The notes below the pieces were generated by a model, which was given only the letters and a program-made list of their open reading frames with translations, did not search any database and was not told where the DNA came from. From contig NZ_QKQV01000001.1 in the NCBI RefSeq assembly GCF_003233725.1, positions 62,001-126,000 on the forward strand: DNA of 64,000 nt, given 5' to 3'. The position numbers and the translations under genes are program-made. This stretch comes from Mesonia sp. K7. Lineage in GTDB: Bacteria; Bacteroidota; Bacteroidia; Flavobacteriales; Flavobacteriaceae. The stretch's first letter is position 1. Each line of letters starts with the position of its first letter. Of the stretch, positions 28,087 to 37,074 are shown in pieces.

Positions 28087-28157
28087 TTCTTGATTTTTAT
28101 TGAACGGCAAAGGTAGATAATTTTTAGAGCTTTCGAAAATTCAATTTTTAGAAAAAA

Positions 28158-28787
28158 CTAGATTTTCTGAGCCATCAAAACCACATGGGTTTCGGAGGTT
28201 TGATTTCCCTTATCGTAGTTGATATAATCACTTTTTTTAATTTCCAAGCCTCTATTTTCCATTTCCTCTTTTATAAAAGCTAAGGTATGGTAATTAAAAT
28301 ACACACGACTCCCTTGCTTGTTCGAAATAAAACCAGAATTTTTAGGATTTCCGGGTACAAAACTGAGGTAGAAAACGCCTTTTGGTTGAAGTAAATCTGC
28401 ACAAGCTTTAAAAAAATGTTGGCAATCTGTTTTTGATAAATACGGAATACAAAAACCCGCTATGATACCTTCAAACTTTTGCGACAAAAGACTGATATCA
28501 CGACAATCCATCACCTCAAAATCAGCAGTAGGATTGTTTTTTGCCGCTAATGCAACCATTTTGGGAGAAACATCGATACCTAAAAGTTGATGATTTGGAT
28601 TCTTTTCTAAGAGGTACCTGGTAATATTTCCCGGACCACAACCAACATCGAGAACACTAGCTTTTTGTGGAAGAAAACGGATAAACGCATCGTAGGTATG
28701 GTTGTATAAGGACAAGTCCATAAACTTTTCTTGGTAAGCCAGAGCGACCTGATCCCATGTCAGAAAAGTTTCTTGGTATTTGTCCAT
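28158..28787 (-). CDS. Class I SAM-dependent methyltransferase
   Basis: 209 residues. SAM-binding motif I is VLDVGCGPGNITRYLL near 40-55, the acidic end of strand 2 is GIDVSPKMV, and FEVMDCRDI is motif II. No substrate-specific motif is recognised. It follows the orphan gene by 3 bp, so those two and recQ are probably co-transcribed. Confidence 0.88.
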   Translation of the reverse strand: MDKYQETFLTWDQVALAYQEKFMDLSLYNHTYDAFIRFLPQKASVLDVGCGPGNITRYLLEKNPNHQLLGIDVSPKMVALAAKNNPTADFEVMDCRDISLLSQKFEGIIAGFCIPYLSKTDCQHFFKACADLLQPKGVFYLSFVPGNPKNSGFISNKQGSRVYFNYHTLAFIKEEMENRGLEIKKSDYINYDKGNQTSETHVVLMAQKI

Positions 28788-28790
28788 TAA

Positions 28791-29333
28791 TTATATACTT
28801 AGCTTTGGAAGTATAAAGTTTTTATTAGCTTCTTTTCTAATTTCTAACAAGTGTTTCTTATTGAGCGTATCTATAACTTTTCCCTTTTTGTATAATTTTC
28901 CATTGGAAAGATCTAATTTAATATTATCATCAATCAAATGCGCATGAGGTTTAGAAGGAAATGGATCTGGGTCGTATTTATGAATGAGCCATATCAAACC
29001 TTTCTTCTTAATTCGTACTTTATAATTCACAAGAAAATCTTTGTCAATTATAGTATTAGTAAGTATTCTATTATGAATTATTTTAAAATCAAAATTCTCT
29101 AAACCATTGCGGACCTCATTAAAATCTAACTTTGTAACCCATAACTCTGATGGAACTTCTAGCTTTTCTTTTTCTTTATACAATAAAAATATTGCAACAA
29201 ATACATCCTCGCGAGATATTAAAAACTTTAGACTTTTTGATAATTCTCTAGAAGATTTATCTAAAAAATCATCAAGCCTAGAGTTTTGAATTAATCTTTC
29301 TGATACTTCCTTTTCCGTTAGTTTCAACATCAA
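28791..29333 (-). CDS. Uncharacterised protein with DPDPFPSKPHAH motif
   Basis: 180 residues, no signal peptide or membrane segment. Charged and Lys/Asp/Asn rich, with visibly AT-rich codons (many ATA, AAA, TTA) compared with recQ and the methyltransferase beside it. The most distinctive part is IHKYDPDPFPSKPHAHLIDDNIKLDLSNGKLY near 115-150. I have the impression of similar His/Pro motifs in accessory proteins but cannot name a family. It sits 6 bp after recQ and 3 bp before the methyltransferase and may be a recent insertion. Confidence 0.6.
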   Translation of the reverse strand: MMLKLTEKEVSERLIQNSRLDDFLDKSSRELSKSLKFLISREDVFVAIFLLYKEKEKLEVPSELWVTKLDFNEVRNGLENFDFKIIHNRILTNTIIDKDFLVNYKVRIKKKGLIWLIHKYDPDPFPSKPHAHLIDDNIKLDLSNGKLYKKGKVIDTLNKKHLLEIRKEANKNFILPKLSI

Positions 29334-29339
29334 AAGTTT

Positions 29340-31544
29340 TTAATTCGCCACCTCGCTGATAAACTTGATACGATACAAACGAAGTTCTTCGTCTTCGTAA
29401 TCGCCGTCAAATTCATCCATGGCTGCATCGATATTATCGGTTTCGGAATCTAGGAAATATTCGTGCAGTTCTTCTTGTTGGTCTTCGTCAAGAATTTCAT
29501 CAATCCAATACGAAATATCAAGCTTAGTTCCGCTATAAACAATGGCTTCGACTTCTTTGATAAAATCCTGCATATCCATTCCCTTTGAGGAAGCAATATC
29601 CGGCAAGGGTAGCTTTCGGTCCACATTCTGGATGATGTATAACTTGATACCGCTATTGGCACCTGTAGATTTTACCACCATATCTTCTGGACGAACAATA
29701 TCGTTTTCTTCTACATAACGTTCAATCAATTCAATAAATGGTTTTCCATATTTTTTGGCTTTTCCATCTCCAACGCCATGAATATTGCCTAACTCAGTCA
29801 TGCTAATCGGATATTTGGTGGCCATATCTTCTAAAGACGGGTCTTGAAAAACAATATACGGCGGCACATCTTTCTTTTTGGCCACTTGCTTACGCAAATC
29901 TTTCAGCATTTTCATCAAGACTTCGTCTGCTGCGGCTCCAGATTTGGCTATACCGACAATACTATTGTCTTTTTCGTCGTCGTAAACGTGATCTTCGGTC
30001 ATTTTAAACTCGCTTGGCGAGCTCAAAAAGTCTTTACCTGCTTGAGTTACTTTTACAACCCCGTAAGTCTCGATGTCCTTTTTAAGGTAACCTGCTACAA
30101 TAAGTTGGCGTAACAATGCCATCCAATAGTTTTTATCATGGTGTTTCCCTTGTCCGAAAATTGGTAACGTATCCGCTTTGTGCGATTTCACCAAGGCATT
30201 TACTTTTCCTAATAAGGTATTTACAATGTCCTTGGATTTGAATAATTGGTTGGTTTCTTTTACCGCTTTGATGACCAAAACGGCTTCTTCGGTCGCTTCT
30301 ATTTGCTTTTTCGGATTTCGAACATTGTCATCCATATCGCCACCTTCACCGGTTTCAGTATCAAACTCTTCTCCGAAATAATGTAAGATAAATTTACGTC
30401 GTGACATCGAAGTTTCCGCGTAAGCGACTACTTCTTGCAACAAAGCCTGGCCAATCTCTTGCTCGGCAATAGGTTTACCGCTCATAAATTTCTCGAGCTT
30501 CTCGATGTCTTTATAGGCATAAAACGCCAAACAATGACCTTCGCCTCCATCGCGGCCAGCACGACCAGTCTCTTGGTAATAGCTCTCAATGCTTTTGGGA
30601 ATATCGTGATGAATCACAAAGCGTACGTCGGGCTTATCGATTCCCATCCCGAAGGCAATCGTGGCCACTACTACATCGGCGTCTTCCATCAAAAACATGT
30701 CCTGGTGTTTGGCTCTAGTCTTGGAATCTAAACCTGCGTGGTAAGGAATCGCATTGATCCCATTCACTTGCAGGGTTTGTGACAACTCTTCTACTTTCTT
30801 ACGGCTCAAACAATAAATAATACCACTCTTGCCTTGGTTTTGACGTACAAACTTGATGATATCGACATCGACATTGGCCGTTTTTGGACGTACTTCGTAA
30901 AATAAGTTGGGGCGGTTAAAAGACGCTTTAAAGGTATTGGCCTGTGTGATGCCTAAGTTTTTAAGGATATCTTCTTGCACTTTGGGTGTGGCCGTTGCCG
31001 TAAGGGCAATAATCGGGATGTCGTCTCCTATCTTTTTGATGATCTGACGTAAATTTCTGTATTCGGGCCTAAAGTCGTGACCCCATTCACTAATACAGTG
31101 CGCTTCATCTACCGCAAGAAAAGAGATGTTTTCGTTTTTCAGGAAATCGATATAATCTTCTTTGGTCAAGGATTCTGGTGCAACATAAAGTAACTTGGTA
31201 ATTCCGTTGGAAATATCAGACTTCACTTGTTTAACTTCGGTTTTGTTGAGCGAAGAATTGAGTACGTGTGCAACACCCTTATCGGAAGAGATTCCGCGGA
31301 TAGCGTCCACCTGGTTTTTCATCAAAGCAATAAGTGGCGAAACCACAATTGCCGTACCTTCTTTGATCAAGGCTGGAAGTTGGTAACAGAGTGACTTTCC
31401 GCCACCTGTTGGCATAATCACAAACGTGTGTTGGTTACTGATAATACTCTGGATCACACGCTCTTGCAAGCCTTTAAACTTACTGAATCCGAAATATTTT
31501 TTTAATTCTTGGTGTAAATCGATTTCTTTCAAGTTACTACTCAT
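29340..31544 (-). CDS. recQ: ATP-dependent DNA helicase RecQ
   Basis: 3'-5' helicase in recombination and fork repair. The 734 residues have Walker A MPTGGGKS (44-51), the DEAH box LAVDEAHCISEWGHDFRPEY, helicase C domain motifs (GRAGRDG), an RQC winged-helix region and a C-terminal HRDC-like region near 530-610, plus an acidic tail. It has its own promoter facing kdsD. A dispersed palindrome copy lies at 30413-30426 and another partial one at 31291-31305. Confidence 0.96.
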   Translation of the reverse strand: MSSNLKEIDLHQELKKYFGFSKFKGLQERVIQSIISNQHTFVIMPTGGGKSLCYQLPALIKEGTAIVVSPLIALMKNQVDAIRGISSDKGVAHVLNSSLNKTEVKQVKSDISNGITKLLYVAPESLTKEDYIDFLKNENISFLAVDEAHCISEWGHDFRPEYRNLRQIIKKIGDDIPIIALTATATPKVQEDILKNLGITQANTFKASFNRPNLFYEVRPKTANVDVDIIKFVRQNQGKSGIIYCLSRKKVEELSQTLQVNGINAIPYHAGLDSKTRAKHQDMFLMEDADVVVATIAFGMGIDKPDVRFVIHHDIPKSIESYYQETGRAGRDGGEGHCLAFYAYKDIEKLEKFMSGKPIAEQEIGQALLQEVVAYAETSMSRRKFILHYFGEEFDTETGEGGDMDDNVRNPKKQIEATEEAVLVIKAVKETNQLFKSKDIVNTLLGKVNALVKSHKADTLPIFGQGKHHDKNYWMALLRQLIVAGYLKKDIETYGVVKVTQAGKDFLSSPSEFKMTEDHVYDDEKDNSIVGIAKSGAAADEVLMKMLKDLRKQVAKKKDVPPYIVFQDPSLEDMATKYPISMTELGNIHGVGDGKAKKYGKPFIELIERYVEENDIVRPEDMVVKSTGANSGIKLYIIQNVDRKLPLPDIASSKGMDMQDFIKEVEAIVYSGTKLDISYWIDEILDEDQQEELHEYFLDSETDNIDAAMDEFDGDYEDEELRLYRIKFISEVAN

Positions 31545-31563
31545 TTAATGTTTCATTTTTACA

Positions 31564-31571
31564 TACCTTTG
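31564..31571 (+). promoter_or_regulatory. Predicted -7 element for kdsD-tatC
   Basis: TACCTTTG matches TAnnTTTG, 55 nt before the kdsD ATG. A 9-bp hairpin (AACTAAAGA 31575-31583 with TCTTTAGTT 31592-31600) lies in the leader. Confidence 0.45.
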
Positions 31572-31577
31572 CACAAC

Positions 31578-31608
31578 TAAAGATACAGTTTTCTTTAGTT
31601 ATGACAAA
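31578..31608 (-). promoter_or_regulatory. Promoter of recQ
   Basis: On the minus strand TTTG (31605-31608), a 19-nt spacer, then TATCTTTA (31578-31585), one mismatch to TAnnTTTG. It overlaps the leader hairpin of kdsD on the other strand. Confidence 0.5.
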
Positions 31609-31625
31609 CTCAAATTAAAATTTTA

Positions 31626-32588
31626 ATGCAAGCATCAGAAATTCTCCAAATAGCTAAAAGCACTATTCGTAATGAAGCACAAGCTATCGAGCATTTAATT
31701 TCTCTTATTAATCAAGATTTTGCTGAAGCTGTACAATACATATATAACTCCAAAGGTAGGGTAATTATTACAGGTATTGGAAAAAGTGCCATTATTGCCC
31801 AAAAAATTGTGGCGACCTTAAACAGTACGGGAACTCCTGCTATTTTTATGCACGCGGCAGATGCGATTCACGGAGATTTGGGAAATATTCTAAAAGACGA
31901 TGTCGTCATTTGCATTTCTAAAAGCGGAAACACGCCTGAGATAAAAGTTTTGGTTCCGCTTATCAAAAATTTTGACAATAAGATAATTGCCATTACTGGG
32001 AACACCGATTCTTTTCTTGGGCAACAAGCCGACTTTGTCTTGAATGCCTACATCGAAGAAGAAGCTTGCCCGAACAATTTGGCGCCCACCACCAGCACGA
32101 CAGCGCAATTGGTGATGGGCGATTCCCTGGCAGTGGCTTTGTTAAAATTAAGAGGTTTCTCCAGTCAAGATTTTGCCAAATACCATCCTGGTGGAACTTT
32201 AGGTAAAAAACTATATTTGAGAATTAGTGATATCACTGCTCAAAATATGAAACCTCAAGTAACTCCTGAAACTTCCATGACCGATGTAATTGTAGAAATT
32301 TCAGAGAAAATGTTGGGAACCACGGCAGTCATTGAAAACAACCATGTGGTGGGAATCATTACCGATGGTGATATCCGAAGAATGATTGCCAAGAACAAAG
32401 ATTTTACTTCGCTAAAAGCGAAAGATGTGATGGGCAGCAATCCTAAAACCATCGACAATACGGCCATGGCGGTCGATGCCAAGGAAATATTGGAAAAGCA
32501 TGGCATTTCACAATTGATAGCTGTAGAAAACTCAACTTACGCTGGCATCGTACATATACACAACCTCATCAAAGAAGGAATTATATAA
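31626..32588 (+). CDS. kdsD: Arabinose-5-phosphate isomerase, KpsF/GutQ family
   Basis: Interconverts ribulose-5-phosphate and arabinose-5-phosphate for Kdo synthesis in lipopolysaccharide. The 320 residues comprise a SIS sugar-isomerase domain (about 30-175; VIITGIGKSAIIAQK, ISKSGNTPE, LAPTTSTTAQLVMGDSLAVAL) and a CBS pair (about 205-320). It abuts tatC with no gap. The neighbouring lptB fits envelope lipid export. The symbol is assigned by family; a gutQ-like role is possible. Confidence 0.92.
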   Translation: MQASEILQIAKSTIRNEAQAIEHLISLINQDFAEAVQYIYNSKGRVIITGIGKSAIIAQKIVATLNSTGTPAIFMHAADAIHGDLGNILKDDVVICISKSGNTPEIKVLVPLIKNFDNKIIAITGNTDSFLGQQADFVLNAYIEEEACPNNLAPTTSTTAQLVMGDSLAVALLKLRGFSSQDFAKYHPGGTLGKKLYLRISDITAQNMKPQVTPETSMTDVIVEISEKMLGTTAVIENNHVVGIITDGDIRRMIAKNKDFTSLKAKDVMGSNPKTIDNTAMAVDAKEILEKHGISQLIAVENSTYAGIVHIHNLIKEGII

Positions 32589-33422
32589 ATGGCAAAAAAA
32601 GTAAAAAAGTCTGCCGACGATATGTCGTTTTTAGACCATCTGGAAGAACTCAGGTGGCACCTTATTCGCTCCACAGGAGCTATACTTGTCGCCGCAACTA
32701 TCGCTTTTATTGCCAAAGATTTTATTTTCGGAATTTTATTTGCGCCCAAAGATCCGAGTTTTATCACATATCAAATACTTTGTGAGGCAGCAACATCGCT
32801 TAACCTCGATGAGAGTTTTTGTTTTACTGAAATCCCTTTTAGAATACAAAGTAGACAAATGGCGGGGCAGTTCAGTGCACATATTTGGACAGCGATCACC
32901 GCAGGGTTTATCATCGCTTTCCCTTATGTACTGTATGAGTTCTGGCGATTTATCTCTCCAGCTTTAAACCCGAATGAACGAAAAGCTTCCCGCGGATTTA
33001 TTTTTGCAGCTTCTATCCTATTTTTTGTAGGCGTTTTGTTTGGGTATTATGTGATTTCTCCACTTTCCATCAACTTTTTGGGAACCTATCAAGTAAGCGA
33101 AGAAGTATTTAACGATATCGATTTGAGCAGTTATTTTGGGCTGATTAGAGCTTCTGCCTTGGCTTGTGGAGTGGTTTTTGAATTACCTATTCTTATTTTC
33201 CTGCTTACCAAAATGGGATTGGTCACTCCAGACATTTTAAGAAAATACCGAAAATTTGCCATTGTGGGTATTCTTATTGTTTCGGCTATTATTACACCTC
33301 CAGATATTGCGAGTCAGGTGATTGTAGCGATTCCGGTGATGATTTTATACGAAATAAGCATTTACTTGTCTAAATTTGTATTGAAAAAAGAAAAACAAAC
33401 CCAAACCGTGACCACAAAATAA
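32589..33422 (+). CDS. tatC: Sec-independent translocase subunit TatC
   Basis: 277 residues with six membrane segments. Signature regions are FLDHLEELRWHLIRS near 14-28 and the FWRFISPALNPNERK block near 118-132. It is the twin-arginine signal receptor in the inner membrane. The periplasmic loop near 55-95 is longer than in E. coli. The stop of kdsD directly precedes its ATG. tatA is not in this window. Confidence 0.95.
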   Translation: MAKKVKKSADDMSFLDHLEELRWHLIRSTGAILVAATIAFIAKDFIFGILFAPKDPSFITYQILCEAATSLNLDESFCFTEIPFRIQSRQMAGQFSAHIWTAITAGFIIAFPYVLYEFWRFISPALNPNERKASRGFIFAASILFFVGVLFGYYVISPLSINFLGTYQVSEEVFNDIDLSSYFGLIRASALACGVVFELPILIFLLTKMGLVTPDILRKYRKFAIVGILIVSAIITPPDIASQVIVAIPVMILYEISIYLSKFVLKKEKQTQTVTTK

Positions 33423-33467
33423 AAATCAATTTGTGGGTCTTGGCATTTTTATTGGTAGATTTGTTTT

Positions 33468-33481
33468 GCTTCCGCGGAAGC
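33468..33481. promoter_or_regulatory. Perfect GCTTCCGCGGAAGC palindrome before lptB
   Basis: A perfect 14-bp palindrome, extended by near-symmetric flanks (TTT on the left, GAA on the right), 28 bp upstream of the lptB ATG. It is the best intergenic copy of the dispersed palindrome. Its position could allow protein binding, but the same motif is found inside genes, so it may not be an operator. Confidence 0.5.
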
Positions 33482-33508
33482 GAATTTTTCAAAAAGAAAC
33501 TATAAAAA

Positions 33509-34249
33509 ATGATCTTACGAGCAGACGAACTAGTCAAATCTTATAAAGGGAGAAAAGTTGTTAAAGGTGTTTCGGTACAAGTAGAGCAAGGTGAAATTGT
33601 TGGACTGCTCGGACCCAATGGTGCCGGAAAAACCACTTCGTTTTATATGATTGTAGGTTTGATTAAACCCAATAGCGGTCATATTTACCTCGATAAAACC
33701 GATATTACCAAATTTCCGATGTACAAACGGGCACAAAATGGTATTGGTTACCTCGCCCAAGAAGCGTCGGTATTTAGAAAACTAAGCATCGAAGACAATA
33801 TCATGAGCGTGCTCGAACTCACCGATCTATCCAAAAAAGAACGGGAACATCGTATGGAAAGCCTCATCGAGGAATTCAGTTTGGGGCATATCCGTAAAAG
33901 TCGTGGCGATTTACTTTCGGGGGGTGAACGTCGTCGTACGGAAATTGCGCGTGCCTTGGCAACCGACCCTAAATTTATCTTGTTGGACGAACCTTTTGCA
34001 GGTGTCGACCCTGTTGCGGTAGAAGACATTCAACGGATTGTCGCGCAACTAAAAAACAAAAACATCGGGATTTTGATTACCGATCACAACGTACAGGAAA
34101 CCCTTGCCATTACCGATAGAACATACCTGATGTTTGAAGGAAGTATCCTAAAACACGGTATTCCCGAAGAACTCGCCGAAGACCAAATGGTACGTAAAGT
34201 TTACCTCGGACAAAACTTTGAATTACGTAAGAAGAAGTTGTTTGATTAA
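33509..34249 (+). CDS. lptB: LPS export ABC ATPase LptB
   Basis: 246-residue cytoplasmic ATPase driving lipopolysaccharide extraction with LptFG. Motifs: Walker [14 protein letters not shown] near 34-46, signature [16 protein letters not shown], Walker [16 protein letters not shown]-loop ITDHN. LptB-specific features include [14 protein letters not shown]. The C-terminal LRKKKLFD is short. Likely co-transcribed after tatC, although an 86-bp gap with a palindrome intervenes. Confidence 0.95.
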   Translation: MILRADELVKSYKGRKVVKGVSVQVEQGEIVGLLGPNGAGKTTSFYMIVGLIKPNSGHIYLDKTDITKFPMYKRAQNGIGYLAQEASVFRKLSIEDNIMSVLELTDLSKKEREHRMESLIEEFSLGHIRKSRGDLLSGGERRRTEIARALATDPKFILLDEPFAGVDPVAVEDIQRIVAQLKNKNIGILITDHNVQETLAITDRTYLMFEGSILKHGIPEELAEDQMVRKVYLGQNFELRKKKLFD

Positions 34250-34303
34250 AATCATCTAATTTTTCTTCTTGTATCATCATTTTATATGTCTAAACATTTA
34301 TAA

Positions 34304-34332
34304 ATCAGCTATCAATCATAAAATTGCTCGTC
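34304..34332. repeat. Left arm of a 29-nt distant inverted repeat
   Basis: Pairs with 37004-37032 in inverted orientation, 27 of 29 positions identical. It lies just after lptB and runs into the CGTCA core of the repeat at 34329. Confidence 0.7.
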
Positions 34333-34412
34333 ATACTGAACTTGTTTCAGTATCTCATTTTATTTATAAATCAATATTTTATGATGAGACCCTGAAACAA
34401 GTTCAGAGTGAC
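34329..34412. repeat. Intergenic inverted-repeat element, GAAACAAGTTCAG type
   Basis: Left hairpin ATACTGAA-CTTG-TTTCAGTAT and right hairpin CTGAA-ACAAG-TTCAG are arranged as CGTCA...TCTCA...TGAGA...GTGAC. It shares the core of the elements at 20506, 36821, 52461 and 60217. It lies between the convergent lptB and pssA genes. Confidence 0.7.
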
Positions 34413-34483
34413 AAAAAAAGACAATATTTTTTATTCTTTTCCTAATCAATGGAAAAATGAACAGAAAAAGTTTATCTCAGTAG

Positions 34484-35242
34484 TTACTCAATTAATTCCT
34501 TTCGCATCAACAACGAAAAACACACATAAGCCAAAATAATAAACGGTAATGCGATAAACTTTAAAAAGATAAGCGCTAAAGCCGCTATGATTACAAACAC
34601 AAACCGGAACCAGTTTTCTTTCCAATTCAGGTTTTTAAACTTAAATGCAAAAATAGGAATCCCCGAATTGAGCAACCAACAGCTAAAAATACTCAGTACA
34701 ATCAAAAAAGTAGGATTCAAGATAAAATCCCGTACCGCAGCCGTCGATTGAAACTCTAAAATCAGTGGTAAACTCATAATCATCATAGCGTTTGCAGGTG
34801 TGGGAATTCCGCGAAAGCTGGTGGTTTGCCGATCATCAACATTAAAATTTGCCAAGCGATAAGCCGAGCCCATCACAATGAGAAAGGCAAAAAGAGCATA
34901 AGGTGAAAAATCAAAGTTGAAATCTAAAAAATGTTGATTCCATTCAGTATGGTCATTGGCATTGTTTTCAAAAAAAGTATGGTTAATCAATTGAAAAACA
35001 ACCAAACTCGGCACCAATCCCGAAGTCACCAAATCTGCCAAGGAGTCGAGCTGTAAACCCAATTCGCTTCGAGCGTCTAACACCCGAGCCGCAATACCGT
35101 CAAAAAAGTCGAGAAAAATGCCTAGAAAAACAAAAGCAGTAGCCATGACCAATTCGTTTTGAAATGTCAGCACGACAGCTATGCTTCCGCAAAGTAAGTT
35201 GAGTAAGGTAATCAGGTTGGGAATGTGTTTTTTGATCATCAA
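34484..35242 (-). CDS. pssA: CDP-diacylglycerol-serine O-phosphatidyltransferase
   Basis: Makes phosphatidylserine, the precursor of phosphatidylethanolamine, in the inner membrane. The 252 residues have about seven membrane segments and an exact CDP-alcohol phosphotransferase motif D48-G49-x2-A52-R53-x8-G62-x3-D66-x3-D70. Single gene, divergent from the PorV-like gene. A partial dispersed palindrome lies at 34806-34819. Confidence 0.95.
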   Translation of the reverse strand: MMIKKHIPNLITLLNLLCGSIAVVLTFQNELVMATAFVFLGIFLDFFDGIAARVLDARSELGLQLDSLADLVTSGLVPSLVVFQLINHTFFENNANDHTEWNQHFLDFNFDFSPYALFAFLIVMGSAYRLANFNVDDRQTTSFRGIPTPANAMMIMSLPLILEFQSTAAVRDFILNPTFLIVLSIFSCWLLNSGIPIFAFKFKNLNWKENWFRFVFVIIAALALIFLKFIALPFIILAYVCFSLLMRKELIE

Positions 35243-35729
35243 TTTGAAAAATTTTAATAAAAATACAAGAAGCCCTTGAATAACCCAAAATATGTGATGA
35301 ATTTAAGGCCAAAATAAATTTTTATCCACAGCAACCTACTGGTTGTGAGGAATTAAAATTTATGATAACGAAAAAGTCGCTCATAGTTTGGGGGCTATGA
35401 TCGAACACTTGAGTTTTATATAAGATTATTCAAGGGTTTCAAAATTATTCTCTAATAACACACCTCTGTACAATAAGTAAGCACAAATAAAGTTTTAATA
35501 TTAATATCATCTGTGTGAATGTTGAAATAAATTCGTCAATTCGAGTGTTTTTCTGAAACTTGTTTTAGAAAAAAAAAAATCGAGAATGAGAATTTATGAG
35601 GTAAAAACCTTGTTCTCGATACTTTTCTTTCAGGAAAAACTCGAACTGACGGTTTTCACAAACATAATTACGCAAAATGCACAATAGGTTAAATTATAAA
35701 TAAGATATTTGCAAAAATTTTAAACCCTC
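35243..35729. other. 487-bp AT-rich intergenic region without a gene
   Basis: Lies between the divergent pssA and PorV-like genes. It contains one TTATCCACA (35322-35330), identical to the classical DnaA box, and a large imperfect inverted repeat (35534-35651). No reading frame of plausible length or composition was found. The rest shows only AT-rich sequence that could carry the two promoters; I could not place them with confidence. Confidence 0.6.
35534..35651. repeat. 118-bp two-level inverted repeat
   Basis: Outer arms 35534-35558 and 35628-35651 (CGTCAATTCGAG... pairing with ...CTCGAACTGACG, a few mismatches) and inner arms ATCGAGAA (35579-35586) and TTCTCGAT (35613-35620). Starts and ends with CGTCA/TGACG like the other intergenic repeats, so it is probably a distant relative. 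Confidence 0.6.
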
Positions 35730-36797
35730 GTGAACATTCGATTTCTACTTTTTTTCTTCATCACTGCTTTAGCCCATAGCCAGAGTGTAAGAAAATATTC
35801 CAACGAATTTCTAAACATTGGTGTCGATGCCGCTGCTTTTGGTATGGCAAATGCCGTTGTGGCAACCACCGATGATGTCAATGCGGCTTATTGGAATCCT
35901 GCTGGTTTGGTAAACCTCGAAGACAACGAAATCGCCCTGATGCACGCAAATTACTTTGCCAATATTGCCAATTATGATTACATTGGCGGAGCGATGCCAC
36001 TGGACGACAGAAGTACGGTCGCTTTGCATATGATTCGATTTGGGGTCGACGATATTTTGAATACGACTCAGCTTATCGACGAACAGGGAAACATCGATTA
36101 CAACCGTATTAGTTTGTTTTCTGCCGCAGATTATGCTTTTACCTTTTCGTATGCCCGGAAAATGCCTTTACAGGGATTTTCCTACGGAGCCAATGCCAAA
36201 GTGATTCGTCGGGTGATCGGTGAATTTGCCAATTCATGGGGATTTGGTTTTGATCTCGGTGTGCAGTTTCAGACCGAAAACAATTGGAAGTTCGGAGCCA
36301 TGGCTCGTGATATTACAACCACTTACAACGCTTGGGCGATCAACGAAGAAGAATATGCCAAAGTGCAAGGCGCTGTAGAAGGGCAAAACCAAGAATTGCC
36401 CGAAACGACTGAGATTACACTCCCTAAACTGCAACTCGGTTTCGCCAAGATGTTTGAAATCCATTACGATTGGAAAATAAAAACCGAAGTCGATTTGTTT
36501 ACCCGCTTTACTCAAACCAATGACATCATCTCCACTTCTGCGGTGAGTATCACCCCAGCTGTTGGCTTTGAAGTAGGCTATATCGATATGATTTACCTTC
36601 GCGGCGGAATGGGAAATTTCCAGAACACTCGTCAATTAGACGGTACCGAATCGCTTGGTTTCCAACCAGGCTTTGGTGTAGGGTTTAAATACAAAGGCAT
36701 TCATATCGACTATGCCTTTACCGATATTGGTGACCAAAGCGCTGCGTTGTATTCCAATGTTTTCTCCCTAAAAATAGACTGGAGTCTGTTTAGATAG
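35730..36797 (+). CDS. PorV/PorQ family outer membrane protein
   Basis: 355 residues from a GTG start that gives a signal peptide (about 1-18, ending AHSQ). The N-terminal block NEFLNIGVDAAAFGMANAVVATTDDVNAAYWNPAGL is the PorV/PorQ family signature, and the rest is beta-barrel-like. Relatives are T9SS accessory outer membrane proteins; which subtype this is cannot be decided by eye. It stands alone between repeat-bearing spacers. Confidence 0.87.
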   Translation: MNIRFLLFFFITALAHSQSVRKYSNEFLNIGVDAAAFGMANAVVATTDDVNAAYWNPAGLVNLEDNEIALMHANYFANIANYDYIGGAMPLDDRSTVALHMIRFGVDDILNTTQLIDEQGNIDYNRISLFSAADYAFTFSYARKMPLQGFSYGANAKVIRRVIGEFANSWGFGFDLGVQFQTENNWKFGAMARDITTTYNAWAINEEEYAKVQGAVEGQNQELPETTEITLPKLQLGFAKMFEIHYDWKIKTEVDLFTRFTQTNDIISTSAVSITPAVGFEVGYIDMIYLRGGMGNFQNTRQLDGTESLGFQPGFGVGFKYKGIHIDYAFTDIGDQSAALYSNVFSLKIDWSLFR

Positions 36798-36820
36798 GCA
36801 TTTTATTTATTTTTATCAAA

Positions 36821-36946
36821 GTCATCTAAAAAGTCTATTTCCGTCAACTTGAACTTGATTCAGGCTCTCATTCTGATTTGTAAATCAAAATGGTGAGATT
36901 CTGAAATAAATTCAGAATGACGTTTTTCAATACTTTTTAGACATCC
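36821..36946. repeat. MITE-like element, copy A
   Basis: About 126 bp. Left end GTCATCTAAAAAGT (36821-36834) and right end ACTTTTTAGACATCC (36932-36946) are terminal inverted repeats. Inside is CGTCAACTTGAA...GATTCAGG...TCTCA, then GAGATTCTGAAATAAA and TTCAGAATGACG. It matches the copies at 52461 and 60217. It lies between the PorV-like gene and lnt, both on the + strand. Confidence 0.75.
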
Positions 36947-37003
36947 TCCTCATTTCACTTGCACAGCTACGTATGATGAGACATTAAATCCCCAATCTAC
37001 AAC

Positions 37004-37032
37004 GACGAGCAATTTTATGCTTGATAACTGAT
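37004..37032. repeat. Right arm of the 29-nt distant inverted repeat
   Basis: Reverse complement of 34304-34332 with two mismatches. It ends 42 bp before the lnt start codon. Confidence 0.7.
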
Positions 37033-37074
37033 ATTCATTTTTATTTATCTTATTTTTACAACTTTTAGTAGAAA

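Noticed and set aside
35322-35330. Single TTATCCACA as a sign of a replication origin
   Set aside because: Only one box in the spacer, no cluster, no dnaA, dnaN or gidA nearby and no change in gene polarity. A similar isolated box on the other strand lies at 62489-62497.
35243-35729. Possible hidden small gene in the long spacer
   Set aside because: ATG-initiated frames are very short (for example 12 codons from the ATG near 35362) and have no recognisable features.
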